A stretch of DNA of 64,000 nucleotides, from assembly GCF_004919105.1 (NCBI RefSeq), contig NZ_STGK01000007.1, forward strand, positions 62,001-126,000, read 5' to 3'. Both the position numbers and the translations under genes were made by a program. Source of the DNA: Nocardioides sp. GY 10113 (GTDB taxonomy: Bacteria; Actinomycetota; Actinomycetes; Propionibacteriales; Nocardioidaceae). A model generated the notes under the pieces. It did not search any database. It was not told the DNA's origin and saw only the letters and a list, made by a program, of their open reading frames with translations. Below are positions 18,433 to 28,197 of the stretch, piece by piece. Positions within the stretch are counted from its first letter, which is position 1, and each line of letters begins with the position of its first letter.

Positions 18433-19605
18433 TCACGCCAGCCACCGGCGCAGTGCGTCGTGAGCCTCGGGGTGGTTGAGCAGGCCGAAGTGGCCGGTGC
18501 GGCCCAGGTGCAGCACCTCGGCCCCGGGGAACAGCTCGCGGCCGCCCCGGTCCCGTCCGCGCGCCGACCCGGGGCGGACCAGGAGGTCGCCGAGGACGTG
18601 GCCGAGCGGGTGGCGCGGCGAGGCGGTGAGCGTCGCCAGGACCAGTCGGTAGCGCGCGTGCGGCAACGGCGGCACCTCCTCATCCAGCCCCGCCGCGAGG
18701 TCGCGGACCCCGGCCGACCGCATCGCCACGAACCGCGCCAGCGCGGCGGCCTCGGGTAGCCCGCCGAACGCCGCGTCGCCGCGGTCGAAGCCGCTGGCGA
18801 TCGGCGCCCCGAGGTGCGGCGTGCCGAGCGTGATCACGTCGCTGACCAGGGAGCTCCACCCGGTGGCCCCGGCGCCCTTCGTCGAGACGGCGGTGGCCGC
18901 CCGGATCACCAGGCCGCCCATCGAGTGTCCGACCAACGCGATCCGGGTCACCGGCACCGGCCAGGAGGCGACGAGGCGGTCCAGCAGCGAGGCGAGGTCG
19001 ACGCCGTTCGCCCGCAGCGGGAGGCCGGTGTTGACGCGCAGCGGGAGCGCCGCCCAGCCGAGACCGGCGACCGCCTCGGGGTAGGTCGTCCCGGTGCGCT
19101 CGCGGCCGATCTCCCAGAACGTCTCGCTCTCGCACAGGCCGTGCACGAAGACGGCCAGCCGACCGGGCGCGTCCGGGTAGGCCCGGGCGAGGTCCGCGGC
19201 CTCCGGCGCCACGTCGCGTCCCCCGGCGCGTACCGCGATCGGGATCGCCCACCGGGGGCGCTCCGCCAGCAGACGGTCGCCGATCAGGCCGTTGACGGCG
19301 GCGGTCACGAACCGGCCGCGGGCGCTCGCCTCGAGCGGGGCACCGAGGCCGGCGGCCGCGGCCCGGTCGAACCCCACCGAGCAGGCACGCAGGCCGAGCC
19401 CGGCGCCGCCGTAGGCCGCCGTCGCGACGCCGGTGTGCGCGAGGCCCACCAGGCGCGAGACCGGTACGCCGAGCTGGTCAGCCACACCGTGGATCCGGCG
19501 CAGCCAGGCCAGGTGGGCGTCCCGGGCCCCGGCGACGGCCAGGTCACCGGCGACCTCGCTCAGCAGGGAGACGGCGTCGGTGGTGCGCGGTCCGGGCACG
19601 GGCAT
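18433..19605 (-). CDS. Alpha/beta hydrolase (PGAP1/lipase-like)
   Basis: 390 aa starting at MPVPGPRTTDAVSLLSEVAG; TACGCT ends 6 nt before this ATG, so the longer frame to 19779, which also crosses the tig terminator, was rejected. The first 170 residues are helical. The catalytic core begins at LAVFVHGLCESETFW (oxyanion region) and has the nucleophile elbow IALVGHSMGGLVIRAA. The region VITLGTPHLGAPIASGF is characteristic of PGAP1-like or lipase-class esterases, and a C-terminal HFGLLNHPEAH provides the His. No signal peptide is seen, so it is probably cytosolic. The substrate is unknown. It is inserted between tig and clpP1 on the same strand. Confidence 0.82.
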   Translation of the reverse strand: MPVPGPRTTDAVSLLSEVAGDLAVAGARDAHLAWLRRIHGVADQLGVPVSRLVGLAHTGVATAAYGGAGLGLRACSVGFDRAAAAGLGAPLEASARGRFVTAAVNGLIGDRLLAERPRWAIPIAVRAGGRDVAPEAADLARAYPDAPGRLAVFVHGLCESETFWEIGRERTGTTYPEAVAGLGWAALPLRVNTGLPLRANGVDLASLLDRLVASWPVPVTRIALVGHSMGGLVIRAATAVSTKGAGATGWSSLVSDVITLGTPHLGAPIASGFDRGDAAFGGLPEAAALARFVAMRSAGVRDLAAGLDEEVPPLPHARYRLVLATLTASPRHPLGHVLGDLLVRPGSARGRDRGGRELFPGAEVLHLGRTGHFGLLNHPEAHDALRRWLA

Positions 19606-19611
19606 GCCGTC

Positions 19612-19617
19612 AGCGTA
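19612..19617 (-). promoter_or_regulatory. -10 element TACGCT of the alpha/beta hydrolase gene
   Basis: Ends 6 nt before the ATG at 19605; supports the short start and a leaderless mRNA. Confidence 0.5.
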
Positions 19618-19680
19618 GAACCTCCAGTGCACACCTGTACACCGTGAATCGCGGGCCGACCGCCGGGGCCCTGAACAACG

Positions 19681-19718
19681 ACGACGGCACCGCTCCCCAG
19701 GGGGAACGGTGCCGTCGT
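19681..19718 (-). terminator. Terminator after tig
   Basis: A 12-bp perfect stem (ACGACGGCACCG and its complement) plus an inner TCCCC/GGGGA stem after one mismatch, 17 nt past the tig stop. It separates tig from the hydrolase gene. Confidence 0.8.
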
Positions 19719-19735
19719 GCGGGCTGGACCGGGGC

Positions 19736-21106
19736 TCAGGCCTCGGCGGACTCCTCGGCGGACTCCTCGGTGGGCTCACCGATGGTGCCGTCGGGCAGCA
19801 GGTTCTTCAGCTCCACCAGGTTGCCGGAGGCGTCCTTGACGGTCGCGCCCTCGACGATCAGCGCGAGCGCCTTGCCGCGGCGGATCTCGGCGACCAGCTC
19901 CGGCACGTGGTTGTGCTCGAGCATGTGGTTGACGAACTGCTGCGGGTCCTGGCCGGACTGCTGCGCCCGGCGGATCATGTGCTGGGTCAGCTCGTTCTGG
20001 TCGACGCCGATCTCCTCCTTGACGGCGATCTCGTCGAGCAGGAACTGCGCGGCGACGGCGTCACGGACACGGCGCTCGAGGTCGGCCTCGAACTCCTCCT
20101 GGGTCTGCCCCTCGTCCTCGAGGTACTTCTCCAGGGTGATGCCGGCGAACCCGAGCTGCTGCTCGACGCTCTGGCGGCGAGCGGTGAGCTCCTCGGCGAC
20201 CATGCTCTCCGGCAGCGGGATCTCGACCTTCTCCAGCAGCACCTCGAGCACGGCGTCACGGGCGGCCGAGGCCTGCTCCAGGCGCTTGCCGCGGGAGAGG
20301 CGCTCGCGCACGTCGGCGGTCAGCTCCTCGAGCGTGTCGAACTCGGAGGCGTCCTTGGCGAAGTCGTCGTCCAGCTCCGGGAGCTCCTGCTCCTGGACCT
20401 GCTTGACGGTCACGGCGACCTCGACGTCCTGGCCCACCAGGTCGCCGCTGACGAGCTGCGTGGTGAAGGTGGTGGAGTCGCCGGCCGAGAGGCCGGCGAG
20501 GGCCTCGTCGAGGCCGTCGATCATGCCGCCCTTGCCGACCTGGTACGAGAAGTCGCTGACCTCGGCGCCCTCGACGGCCTCGCCGTCCTGGGTCGCGGCG
20601 AGGTCGATCACGACGAAGTCGTCGGTGGCGACGGGGCGCTCGACGTCACTGAGGGTGCCGAACCGGGCGCGCAGCGCCTCGACCTGCTCGGCGACGTCCT
20701 CGTCGGTGACCTCGAGGTCCTCGACCTCGGCCTCGACGCCGTCGTACTCCGGCACCACGATCTCGGGCTTGACGTCGACCTCGGCGGTGAACTCGAGGCC
20801 GTCGTTGTCCTCGAACTTGGTCACCTCGATCTCCGGCTGGGCGAGCGGGGTGAGGTCGTTGGACTGGAGGGCCTCGGTGTAGGCCTTGGGAAGCACCTCG
20901 TTGATCGCCTCGTCGAGGACCACACCGCGGCCGACCTGACGGTCGATCACCTGCGGCGGAACCTTGCCGCGACGGAAGCCGGGGATGTTGATCTGCTTCG
21001 CGATCTTCTTGTACGCCGCGTCGAGGCTCGGCTTGAGCTCCTCGAAGGGCACCTCGACGGTCAGCTTGGCCCGGGTCGGGCTCAAGGTCTCGACGGCGCT
21101 CTTCAC
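19736..21106 (-). CDS. tig: Trigger factor (ribosome-associated chaperone, PPIase)
   Basis: 456 aa. The ribosome-docking signature GFRRGKVP is at residues 43-50. A central FKBP-type PPIase domain covers roughly 150-245 (VGKGGMIDGLDEALAGLSAGDSTTF is typical). The C-terminal helical chaperone arms follow, ending in an acidic Glu/Ala/Ser tail. It binds nascent chains at the ribosome exit tunnel. The start is a GTG with GGAGAACCACC upstream. It lies just downstream of two tRNA genes and upstream of the clp genes, a common bacterial order (tig-clpP-clpX), here interrupted by two unrelated genes. Confidence 0.96.
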   Translation of the reverse strand: MKSAVETLSPTRAKLTVEVPFEELKPSLDAAYKKIAKQINIPGFRRGKVPPQVIDRQVGRGVVLDEAINEVLPKAYTEALQSNDLTPLAQPEIEVTKFEDNDGLEFTAEVDVKPEIVVPEYDGVEAEVEDLEVTDEDVAEQVEALRARFGTLSDVERPVATDDFVVIDLAATQDGEAVEGAEVSDFSYQVGKGGMIDGLDEALAGLSAGDSTTFTTQLVSGDLVGQDVEVAVTVKQVQEQELPELDDDFAKDASEFDTLEELTADVRERLSRGKRLEQASAARDAVLEVLLEKVEIPLPESMVAEELTARRQSVEQQLGFAGITLEKYLEDEGQTQEEFEADLERRVRDAVAAQFLLDEIAVKEEIGVDQNELTQHMIRRAQQSGQDPQQFVNHMLEHNHVPELVAEIRRGKALALIVEGATVKDASGNLVELKNLLPDGTIGEPTEESAEESAEA

Positions 21107-21163
21107 AGGTGGTTCTCCTACTGATCGGGGTGGGTGCTGCGGGGCGATCGGGCGTCGTCCGCG

Positions 21164-21236
21164 TCGGGGCGACAGGACTCGAACCTGCGGTCTCCTGCTC
21201 CCAAAGCAGGCGCGCTAGCCACTACGCTACGCCCCG
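21164..21236 (-). tRNA. tRNA-Pro (anticodon TGG)
   Basis: A 73-nt cloverleaf on the minus strand: 7-bp acceptor CGGGGCG/CGCCCCG, D-arm GCGT..GCGC, anticodon stem CCTGC/GCAGG with loop TTTGGGA giving anticodon TGG (reads CCA), T-arm with GGTTCGAGTCC and discriminator A. No CCA is encoded. It sits 57 bp upstream of tig. Confidence 0.95.
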
Positions 21237-21265
21237 CCAGAGGGACCGCGGGTGGCCCCTCTGAG

Positions 21266-21336
21266 AGGGGATGACGGGAATCGAACCCGCGTAATCAGTT
21301 TGGAAGACTGAGGCTCTACCATTGAGCTACATCCCC
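21266..21336 (-). tRNA. tRNA-Gly (anticodon TCC)
   Basis: A 71-nt cloverleaf: acceptor GGGGATG/CATCCCC, D-arm GCTC..GAGC, anticodon stem TCAGT/ACTGA with loop CTTCCAA giving anticodon TCC (reads GGA), T-arm CGGGTTCGATTCCCG and discriminator T. No CCA is encoded. It is 29 bp upstream of tRNA-Pro, so the two may be processed from one precursor. Confidence 0.95.
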
Positions 21337-21442
21337 GCGTCATGAGCGAGCCCATGATGCGGGAGCCATGGTGCCACAACCGGGGGCGCCGTCCCCAACC
21401 GGCGGCCACCCTGGACACCGAGGCCCGACGGGGCGCTCGCGT

Positions 21443-22495
21443 TCAGCGCAGCTGGTGGTGGACCAGCAGGAGAGCACGGTCGTCGTCGGGCGAGCCCACC
21501 GAGGAGACCAGCCGTTCGGCCAGCCGGTCCCAGGACCTGATCACGAGCCGCTCGGCGGCGCCCATCATCGCGTCGATCCCGAGCTCGATGTCGCGGCTGG
21601 GCCGCTCGACCATGCCGTCGGTGTAGAGCAGCAGCGCGTCCCCCGGGTCCAGTCGGCCGCCGATGGCGTCGTACTCGACGTCGGGGACCAGGCCGAGCAC
21701 CGGGCCCTCGCTGCGCAGCGGCTCCCAGCGTCCCGACCCGGCGTGCCGTTGCACCGCCGGCGGATGCCCCGCGGTGCGGACCTCGAACCGCCCGGACTCC
21801 AGGTTCAGGGAGAGGTGCACGGCGGTGGCGAACCCCTCCTCCCACTCCCGCTGCAGCAGGTACTCGTTGGCGGCGGGCAGGAACTCGGCCGGGGGCAGCG
21901 CACCGATCAGGCCGCTCATCGCCCCGGACAGCTGCAGCGCGCGCGTGCCGGCCTGCTCCCCCTTGCCGGAGACGTCGACGACCACCACCTCCAGGCTGCG
22001 GCCCTGGTGGCGCCGGGTCGCGACCACGAAGTCACCGGCGAACGGCGAGCCACCGGCCGAGGAGAGCGCCGACTCGACCTGCCAGGGCGCCGGCAGCGGC
22101 GGCAGCTCGGCCTGGGCGAGGATCCGGTCGCGCAGGTCGACCAGCATCGACTCCCCCTGCAGCCGGCCGACGCCCAGCGTCGCCCGCCGTCCGGTGATGA
22201 TCACCGCCAGGCAGACGGCGTACATCACCGCCAAGGCCGACACCACGCGGACCTCGTAGCTGCTCTGCAGGATCGTCGCGGCGGTCAGGCACAGCACCGT
22301 GAAGTAGGCGAACCGCACCATCCGCCGGCGGCTCAGCAGCAGGATCCCCAGCAGCAGGGGAACCATCAGCAGCGTGACCGGGAAGGAGTCGGGCAGGAGT
22401 CCGACGCAGACCAGCAGGCCGACCGAGGCCAGACCCAGCGCGAGGGTGAGGCCGCGCTCGGAGCGCAGCATCCGCCGCCATCGCGCGCTGCTCAC
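21443..22495 (-). CDS. PP2C-family (SpoIIE-type) membrane serine/threonine phosphatase
   Basis: 350 aa starting at the GTG that overlaps the nei stop (GTGA); the longer frame upstream lies inside nei. Four or so membrane helices occupy residues 10-100 (LTLALGLASVGLLVCVGLLP, VTLLMVPLLLGILLLS). The cytoplasmic SpoIIE/PP2C domain then has the metal-binding aspartates in PFAGDFVVATRR and VVVVDVSGKGEQAG, and LLLYTDGMVERPSRD. Such RsbU/SpoIIE proteins dephosphorylate anti-anti-sigma factors or related phosphoproteins. No STAS or anti-sigma partner is adjacent, so the target is unknown. Last gene of the lpd-rpiB-nei run. Confidence 0.85.
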   Translation of the reverse strand: MSSARWRRMLRSERGLTLALGLASVGLLVCVGLLPDSFPVTLLMVPLLLGILLLSRRRMVRFAYFTVLCLTAATILQSSYEVRVVSALAVMYAVCLAVIITGRRATLGVGRLQGESMLVDLRDRILAQAELPPLPAPWQVESALSSAGGSPFAGDFVVATRRHQGRSLEVVVVDVSGKGEQAGTRALQLSGAMSGLIGALPPAEFLPAANEYLLQREWEEGFATAVHLSLNLESGRFEVRTAGHPPAVQRHAGSGRWEPLRSEGPVLGLVPDVEYDAIGGRLDPGDALLLYTDGMVERPSRDIELGIDAMMGAAERLVIRSWDRLAERLVSSVGSPDDDRALLLVHHQLR

Positions 22496-23358
22496 CGGAC
22501 ACCCGCCCGGGACCGGAAGGTGGGCTGGCAGCCGGGGCACCAGAAGAGGTTGCGCCCGCCCAGCACGGCGGTCCGGACCGGACGGCCGCAGACGTGGCAG
22601 GCCTGGCCGGTCCGCCGGTAGACGTAGACCTCGCCACCGTGGTCGTCCACCCGCGGCGGCCTGCCCATCGCCTCGGGCGTGTGCTCGGGCCGGACGGTGT
22701 CGATCCGCCCGGTGCGCACACCCTCGGTCATGAGCACCACCAAATCGTCCCAGATCGCGCGCCACTGTGAGGCCCGAAGCGTGCGTCCCGGCCGCATCGG
22801 ATGGATCCGGTGCCGGAAAAGGACCTCCGCTCGGTAGACGTTGCCCACTCCCGCGAGAACCGATTGGTCCATCAGCAGGGTGCCGATCGGGGACGCACTG
22901 CGACCGATCCGGGCCCAGGCGCGCTCCGGATCGGCGTCCTCGCGGAGCGGGTCGGGGCCCGAGCGGACCACCACCGCGGCTCGCTCGGCCCCGGTCACCA
23001 GGGCGCAGGTGGTCGCGCCGCGCAGGTCGCCGTAGGCCGCGGCGCCGGTCCGATCTGCCGGCCGCACCAGCCGCAGCCGCACCTGGCCCACGGGCGCCGG
23101 CACGTCGTCGACCCCGTCGTGCACCGCGAACGTGCCGTAGAGGCCGAGGTGGACGTGGACGAACCGCTCCTCGGCGCCGCCGGCGAACCGGATGAAGAGC
23201 TGCTTGCCCCAGGCCTCCGCGTCGACCAGCGTCGCGCCGTCGACCAGAGCCGCGGAGTCGGCGAACCGCCCCTGCGGGCTGCCGACGACGACCCGCCGGC
23301 CACCGAAGACGTCGGTGAGCTCGCGGGCGAGACGGTGGAGGGTATGGCCCTCAGGCAT
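22492..23358 (-). CDS. Fpg/Nei-family DNA glycosylase/AP lyase (Nei-like)
   Basis: 288 aa beginning MPEGHTLHRLAREL, with Pro2 (Schiff-base nucleophile) and Glu3. HTLHR rather than PELP after PEG points to the endonuclease VIII (Nei) branch that excises oxidised pyrimidines. The helix-two-turn-helix is LAGVGNVYRAEVLFRHRIHP, and a C-terminal zinc ribbon has Cys pairs CHVC and CPGC, all four cysteines present. Actinobacteria carry several Fpg/Nei paralogues, so exact lesion preference cannot be set from sequence. It overlaps rpiB by 8 bp upstream and the phosphatase by 4 bp downstream, so it is co-translated with both. Confidence 0.9.
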   Translation of the reverse strand: MPEGHTLHRLARELTDVFGGRRVVVGSPQGRFADSAALVDGATLVDAEAWGKQLFIRFAGGAEERFVHVHLGLYGTFAVHDGVDDVPAPVGQVRLRLVRPADRTGAAAYGDLRGATTCALVTGAERAAVVVRSGPDPLREDADPERAWARIGRSASPIGTLLMDQSVLAGVGNVYRAEVLFRHRIHPMRPGRTLRASQWRAIWDDLVVLMTEGVRTGRIDTVRPEHTPEAMGRPPRVDDHGGEVYVYRRTGQACHVCGRPVRTAVLGGRNLFWCPGCQPTFRSRAGVR

Positions 23359-23869
23359 CGACTGCCGGAGGCGGGCCGTCGAGCGCGGAGTCGGGCAGGG
23401 GCGGCAGGACGCCGGTATCCTCGTACGCCGCCATCTGGCCGATGCGCCGCACGTGGCGCTCGTCGCCGGGGAACGGCGTGGCCAGGAAGACCTCGACCAG
23501 GCGGGTCATCTCGTCCAGGGTGTGCATGCGGCCGCCGACGGCGACCACCCACGCGTCGTTGTGCTCGCGCGCCAGGCTCGCGGTCTGCTCCGACCAGGCC
23601 AGCGCGGCACGGACGCCCTTCACCTTGTTGGCCGCGATCTGCTCGCCGTTGCCCGAGCCACCGATCACCACACCGAGGCTGTCCAGGCCGGCGGTCCGGT
23701 CCTCGACGACGCCCTCGGCCGCCCGCAGGCAGAAGACCGGATAGTCGTCGACGGCGTCGTAGACGAACGGACCGTGGTCGACCGGCTCGTAGCCGTTGGC
23801 GGTGAGCCACTCGATGAGGTGGGACTTCAGTTCCAGGCCAGCGTGGTCGCAGCCGAGGTGCACGCGCAT
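23351..23869 (-). CDS. rpiB: Ribose-5-phosphate isomerase B
   Basis: 172 aa RpiB/LacB-type isomerase interconverting ribose-5-phosphate and ribulose-5-phosphate. MRVHLGCDHAGLELK opens the protein, and GVVIGGSGNGEQIAANKVKGVRAAL is the active-site region. In actinobacterial RpiB the base is Glu in SGNGE (replacing the Cys of E. coli), which is what is seen here. It starts 12 nt after the stop of the LpdA-like gene. It links ribose released by the nucleoside phosphorylases to the pentose phosphate pathway. Confidence 0.93.
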   Translation of the reverse strand: MRVHLGCDHAGLELKSHLIEWLTANGYEPVDHGPFVYDAVDDYPVFCLRAAEGVVEDRTAGLDSLGVVIGGSGNGEQIAANKVKGVRAALAWSEQTASLAREHNDAWVVAVGGRMHTLDEMTRLVEVFLATPFPGDERHVRRIGQMAAYEDTGVLPPLPDSALDGPPPAVDA

Positions 23870-23881
23870 GGCCTCATCCTT

Positions 23882-25312
23882 TCAGAACTGGTGCGGCGGC
23901 CCGAACTGGTGCAGCCGGCGGGCGGCCTCGGCCACCGAGCCGCTCATGGACGGGTAGACGGTGAACGCCTGCGCCAGCTGGTCGGCCGTCAGCGACTCGG
24001 CCACCGCCAGCGCCACCGGGTGGATCAGCTCGCTGGCACGCGGGCCGACCACCACGCCACCGACCACGATCCCGATGCCGGGGCGGCAGAACAGCTTCAC
24101 GAAGCCGTCGGAGACCCCTTGCATCTTCGCCCGCGGGTTGCCGCGCAGCGGCAGCATCACCGTCTCGGCCTGGATCTCGCCGGCGTCGATCGCCCGCTGC
24201 GAGGCGCCGACGGTCGCGATCTCCGGGGCGGTGAACACGTTGGAGGCGACGTTGCGCAGGTCGAGCGGCTGGACGGCGTCCCCGAGGAAGTGCCACATCG
24301 CGATCCGGCCCTGCATCGCCGCCACCGAGGCGAGCATCAGCACACCGGTGCAGTCCCCGGCGGCGTACACGCCGCGTGCGGAGGTGCGCGAGACGCGGTC
24401 GACGTTGATGAAGCCGCCGTCCTTGAGGATCACGCCGGCCTCCTCGAGGCCGATATCGGCGGTGTTGGGGATCGACCCCAGCGCCAGGATGCAGTGCGAG
24501 CCCCGCACCTGGCGGCCGTCGGAGAGCGTCACGGTAACCACGTCGCCCTCCCGCGCCACCGACTGCATCCGCGACTGCGAGAGCACCTTCATGCCGCGTC
24601 GGCGCAGCACGTCCTCGAGCACCTGCGCGGCGTCCGCGTCCTCGCCGGGCAGCACCCGGTCGCGGGAGGAGACCAGCGTGACCGGGATGCCCAGTGCCTG
24701 GTAGGCGCTGGCGAACTCGGCCCCGGTGACGCCCGAGCCGACCACGATCAGCTCGCTGGGCACCTCGTCGAGGTCGTAGACCTGCTCCCAGGTGAGGATC
24801 CGCTCGCCGTCGGGCATGGCCGTGGGCAGCACCCGCGGGGACGCACCGGTGGCGACCAGCACCGCGTCGGCCGGCAGCCGCTCCTCGCCGCCGTCGGCCA
24901 GCGCGGCGACCACGGTGCCGGGGCCGTCGAGGCGGCCGAGGCCGCGCACCACCCGGACGCCCTCGCGCTCGACCCGGCGGGCGATGTCGGCGGACTGCTC
25001 GGCCGCCAGCCGCTTGACCCGCTCGTTGACCCGGGCCAGGTCCACGCGAGCGGCGGCCGGGTCGCCCTCGGCGTCGCGGAACCCGATGCCCAGCTCGTGG
25101 GCGTCGTTCATCTCCGCCATCAGCTCGGCGGTGGCGATCAGCGTCTTGCTCGGCACGCAGTCGGTGAGCACCGCCGAGCCGCCGAGGCCGTCACGGTCCA
25201 CGACGGTGACGTCGGCGCCGAGCTGGCGCGCGACCAGCGCGGACTCGTAGCCGCCGGGGCCGCCCCCGATGATGACCACCCGCGACGGGGTCTCTGCGTG
25301 CATGCTGGTCAT
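23882..25312 (-). CDS. NAD(P)H-quinone dehydrogenase, LpdA-type flavoprotein without the redox disulfide
   Basis: 476 aa pyridine nucleotide-disulfide reductase fold: FAD motif VVIIGGGPGGYESAL, NAD motif IVVGSGVTGAEFASAYQALG, and GVYAAGDCTG. The usual C-x4-C pair is incomplete: the segment GLGGSAVLTDCVPSK keeps Cys52 but has Ala47. This pattern matches M. tuberculosis LpdA (Rv3303c), a quinone reductase rather than a lipoamide dehydrogenase. The dimerisation segment YPSMSGSVAEAARRL near the end also lacks the HxxxxE of true Lpd. It lies 37 bp after the lpd stop, same strand, probably one transcript. Confidence 0.87.
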   Translation of the reverse strand: MTSMHAETPSRVVIIGGGPGGYESALVARQLGADVTVVDRDGLGGSAVLTDCVPSKTLIATAELMAEMNDAHELGIGFRDAEGDPAAARVDLARVNERVKRLAAEQSADIARRVEREGVRVVRGLGRLDGPGTVVAALADGGEERLPADAVLVATGASPRVLPTAMPDGERILTWEQVYDLDEVPSELIVVGSGVTGAEFASAYQALGIPVTLVSSRDRVLPGEDADAAQVLEDVLRRRGMKVLSQSRMQSVAREGDVVTVTLSDGRQVRGSHCILALGSIPNTADIGLEEAGVILKDGGFINVDRVSRTSARGVYAAGDCTGVLMLASVAAMQGRIAMWHFLGDAVQPLDLRNVASNVFTAPEIATVGASQRAIDAGEIQAETVMLPLRGNPRAKMQGVSDGFVKLFCRPGIGIVVGGVVVGPRASELIHPVALAVAESLTADQLAQAFTVYPSMSGSVAEAARRLHQFGPPHQF

Positions 25313-25349
25313 CGGGGGCGTCCTCCCGGCTCTATGGATCTGGTGCTGG

Positions 25350-26750
<1,401 letters not shown>

Positions 26751-26756
26751 GGGGTC

Positions 26757-26762
26757 AGCCTA
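26757..26762 (-). promoter_or_regulatory. -10 element TAGGCT of lpd
   Basis: Ends 6 nt before the lpd GTG; probable leaderless promoter for the five-gene run. Confidence 0.5.
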
Positions 26763-26830
26763 GTTGGCCCGCGACCGGGCGCGGCCCGGGGAGTCCGGGT
26801 CCTCGCCGACAAACGGCCACACCAGGGCAC

Positions 26831-26836
26831 TACCCT
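26831..26836 (+). promoter_or_regulatory. -10 element TACCCT of the gamma-glutamylcyclotransferase gene
   Basis: Ends 6 nt before the GTG at 26843. It is divergent from the lpd promoter 69 bp away. Confidence 0.45.
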
Positions 26837-26842
26837 GACGCC

Positions 26843-27295
26843 GTGACCGCCTACGCCGCCTACGGGACCAACCTCGATCCCGCCCGGATGAGCGAGCGCT
26901 GCCCCCACTCCCCGCTCCAGACCACCGGCTGGCTGACCGGCTGGCGGCTCACGTTCGGCGGCGAGGAGCACGGCTGGGACGGCGCGCTGGCCACGATCGT
27001 GCCCGACCCGCTCGAGCAGGTCTTCGTCGCCGTGTACGACGTCACGCCGGCCGACGAGGTCGACCTGGACACGTGGGAGGCGGCGGACTCCGGGCTGTAC
27101 CGCAAGACGAAGGTGCGCGTCTCCACCCTGATCGGCGAGGTCGTCGCCTGGACCTACGTCATCGACGCCTACGAGGGCGGCCTGCCCTCGGCCTCCTACC
27201 TGGGCGTGCTGGCCGACGCGGCCGAGGCGGCGGACGCCCCCGCGGACTACGTGGCCGCGATGCGCCGCCGGCCCTGCCGCTCGACCGGGCTCTGA
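26843..27295 (+). CDS. Gamma-glutamylcyclotransferase-fold protein
   Basis: 150 aa starting MTAYAAYGTNLDPARM, the YGxNL substrate-binding motif of the GGCT/AIG2 fold. The likely catalytic Glu is in DLDTWEAADSGLYRK. The family cyclises gamma-glutamyl amino acids to 5-oxoproline, though many bacterial members have unknown amine substrates. It is a short single-domain protein, probably cytosolic. The next gene, PNP, has its own promoter, so this is likely monocistronic. Confidence 0.85.
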   Translation: MTAYAAYGTNLDPARMSERCPHSPLQTTGWLTGWRLTFGGEEHGWDGALATIVPDPLEQVFVAVYDVTPADEVDLDTWEAADSGLYRKTKVRVSTLIGEVVAWTYVIDAYEGGLPSASYLGVLADAAEAADAPADYVAAMRRRPCRSTGL

Positions 27296-27369
27296 TCCGG
27301 CGCCCGACGCGGTGCCCGGGCCGGCAGCCGGGCCGGACCCGCGACGTGGCCGCCGGGGCCGCGCGGGTC

Positions 27370-27375
27370 TAGAGT
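27370..27375 (+). promoter_or_regulatory. -10 element TAGAGT of the PNP gene
   Basis: Ends 8 nt before the GTG at 27384; no Shine-Dalgarno between them except weak GAGG. Confidence 0.45.
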
Positions 27376-27383
27376 CGAGGACC

Positions 27384-28187
27384 GTGAACGAGCAGCCGAC
27401 GCCGTACGCCCTGGCCGACCAGGCCGCCGCCCGACTCGCCGAGCTGACCGGCATCGCCCGCCACGACGTGGCGCTCGTGCTCGGTTCCGGCTGGCTCCCG
27501 GCCGTGGACGCCCTCGGCACGCCGACAGCGGAGATCGAGACCACCGACCTGCCCGGGTTCAGCGCCGCCGCCGTCGCCGGGCACAGCGGCAGGATCCGCT
27601 CGATCGCGGCCGGGGACCGCAACCTGCTGGTCTTCCTCAGCCGCACCCACTACTACGAGGGCAAGGGCGTCGACGCGGTCGTGCACGGCGTACGCACCGC
27701 GGCGGCGGCCGGCTGCCGGGCGATCGTGCTGACCAACGGCTGCGGTGGGCTGAAGGAGACCTGGAGCCCCGGCCAGCCCGTGCTGATCAGCGACCACATC
27801 AACCTGACCGGCCGCTCCCCCATCGTCGGCGCCAACTTCGTGGACCTCACCGACCTGTACTCGGCGCGCCTGCGGGAGATGTGCCGCGAGGTCGACCCGA
27901 CGCTCGACGAGGGCGTCTACGTGCAGTTCCCCGGCCCCCACTACGAGACGCCCGCCGAGGTGCGGATGGCCGGCATCATCGGCGGCCACCTGGTCGGGAT
28001 GAGCACCACGCTCGAGGCGATCGCCGCCCGCGAGGCCGGGATGGAGGTGCTCGGCATCAGCCTGGTCACCAACATGGCCGCGGGCATCACCGGCGAGCCG
28101 CTCAACCACGACGAGGTGATGGAGGCCGGGCGCGCGGCGGCCAGCCGGATGGGCGACCTGCTCGGCCGGATCGTGCCGCGCATCTGA
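27384..28187 (+). CDS. Purine-nucleoside phosphorylase (trimeric type)
   Basis: 267 aa from GTG (VNEQPTPYALADQAA). The phosphate-binding GSGW is at about residues 34-37, with SRTHYYEGKG, NGCGGLKETWSPGQPVLISDH, the base-site GPHYETPAEVRM and LVTNMAAGI. This is the trimeric PNP class that cleaves (deoxy)inosine and (deoxy)guanosine with phosphate to free base and (deoxy)ribose-1-phosphate. The start is placed by a -10 element 8 nt upstream; the longer open frame to 27312 is not needed. Together with deoA, cdd, add, deoC and the mutase it makes up the nucleoside salvage set of the window. Confidence 0.94.
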   Translation: MNEQPTPYALADQAAARLAELTGIARHDVALVLGSGWLPAVDALGTPTAEIETTDLPGFSAAAVAGHSGRIRSIAAGDRNLLVFLSRTHYYEGKGVDAVVHGVRTAAAAGCRAIVLTNGCGGLKETWSPGQPVLISDHINLTGRSPIVGANFVDLTDLYSARLREMCREVDPTLDEGVYVQFPGPHYETPAEVRMAGIIGGHLVGMSTTLEAIAAREAGMEVLGISLVTNMAAGITGEPLNHDEVMEAGRAAASRMGDLLGRIVPRI

Positions 28188-28197
28188 CACCCGACCG

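Noticed and set aside
21237..21265. Hairpin AGAGGG...CCCTCT between the two tRNA genes as a terminator
   Set aside because: Only six pairs with a 12-nt loop; more likely incidental or a processing structure.
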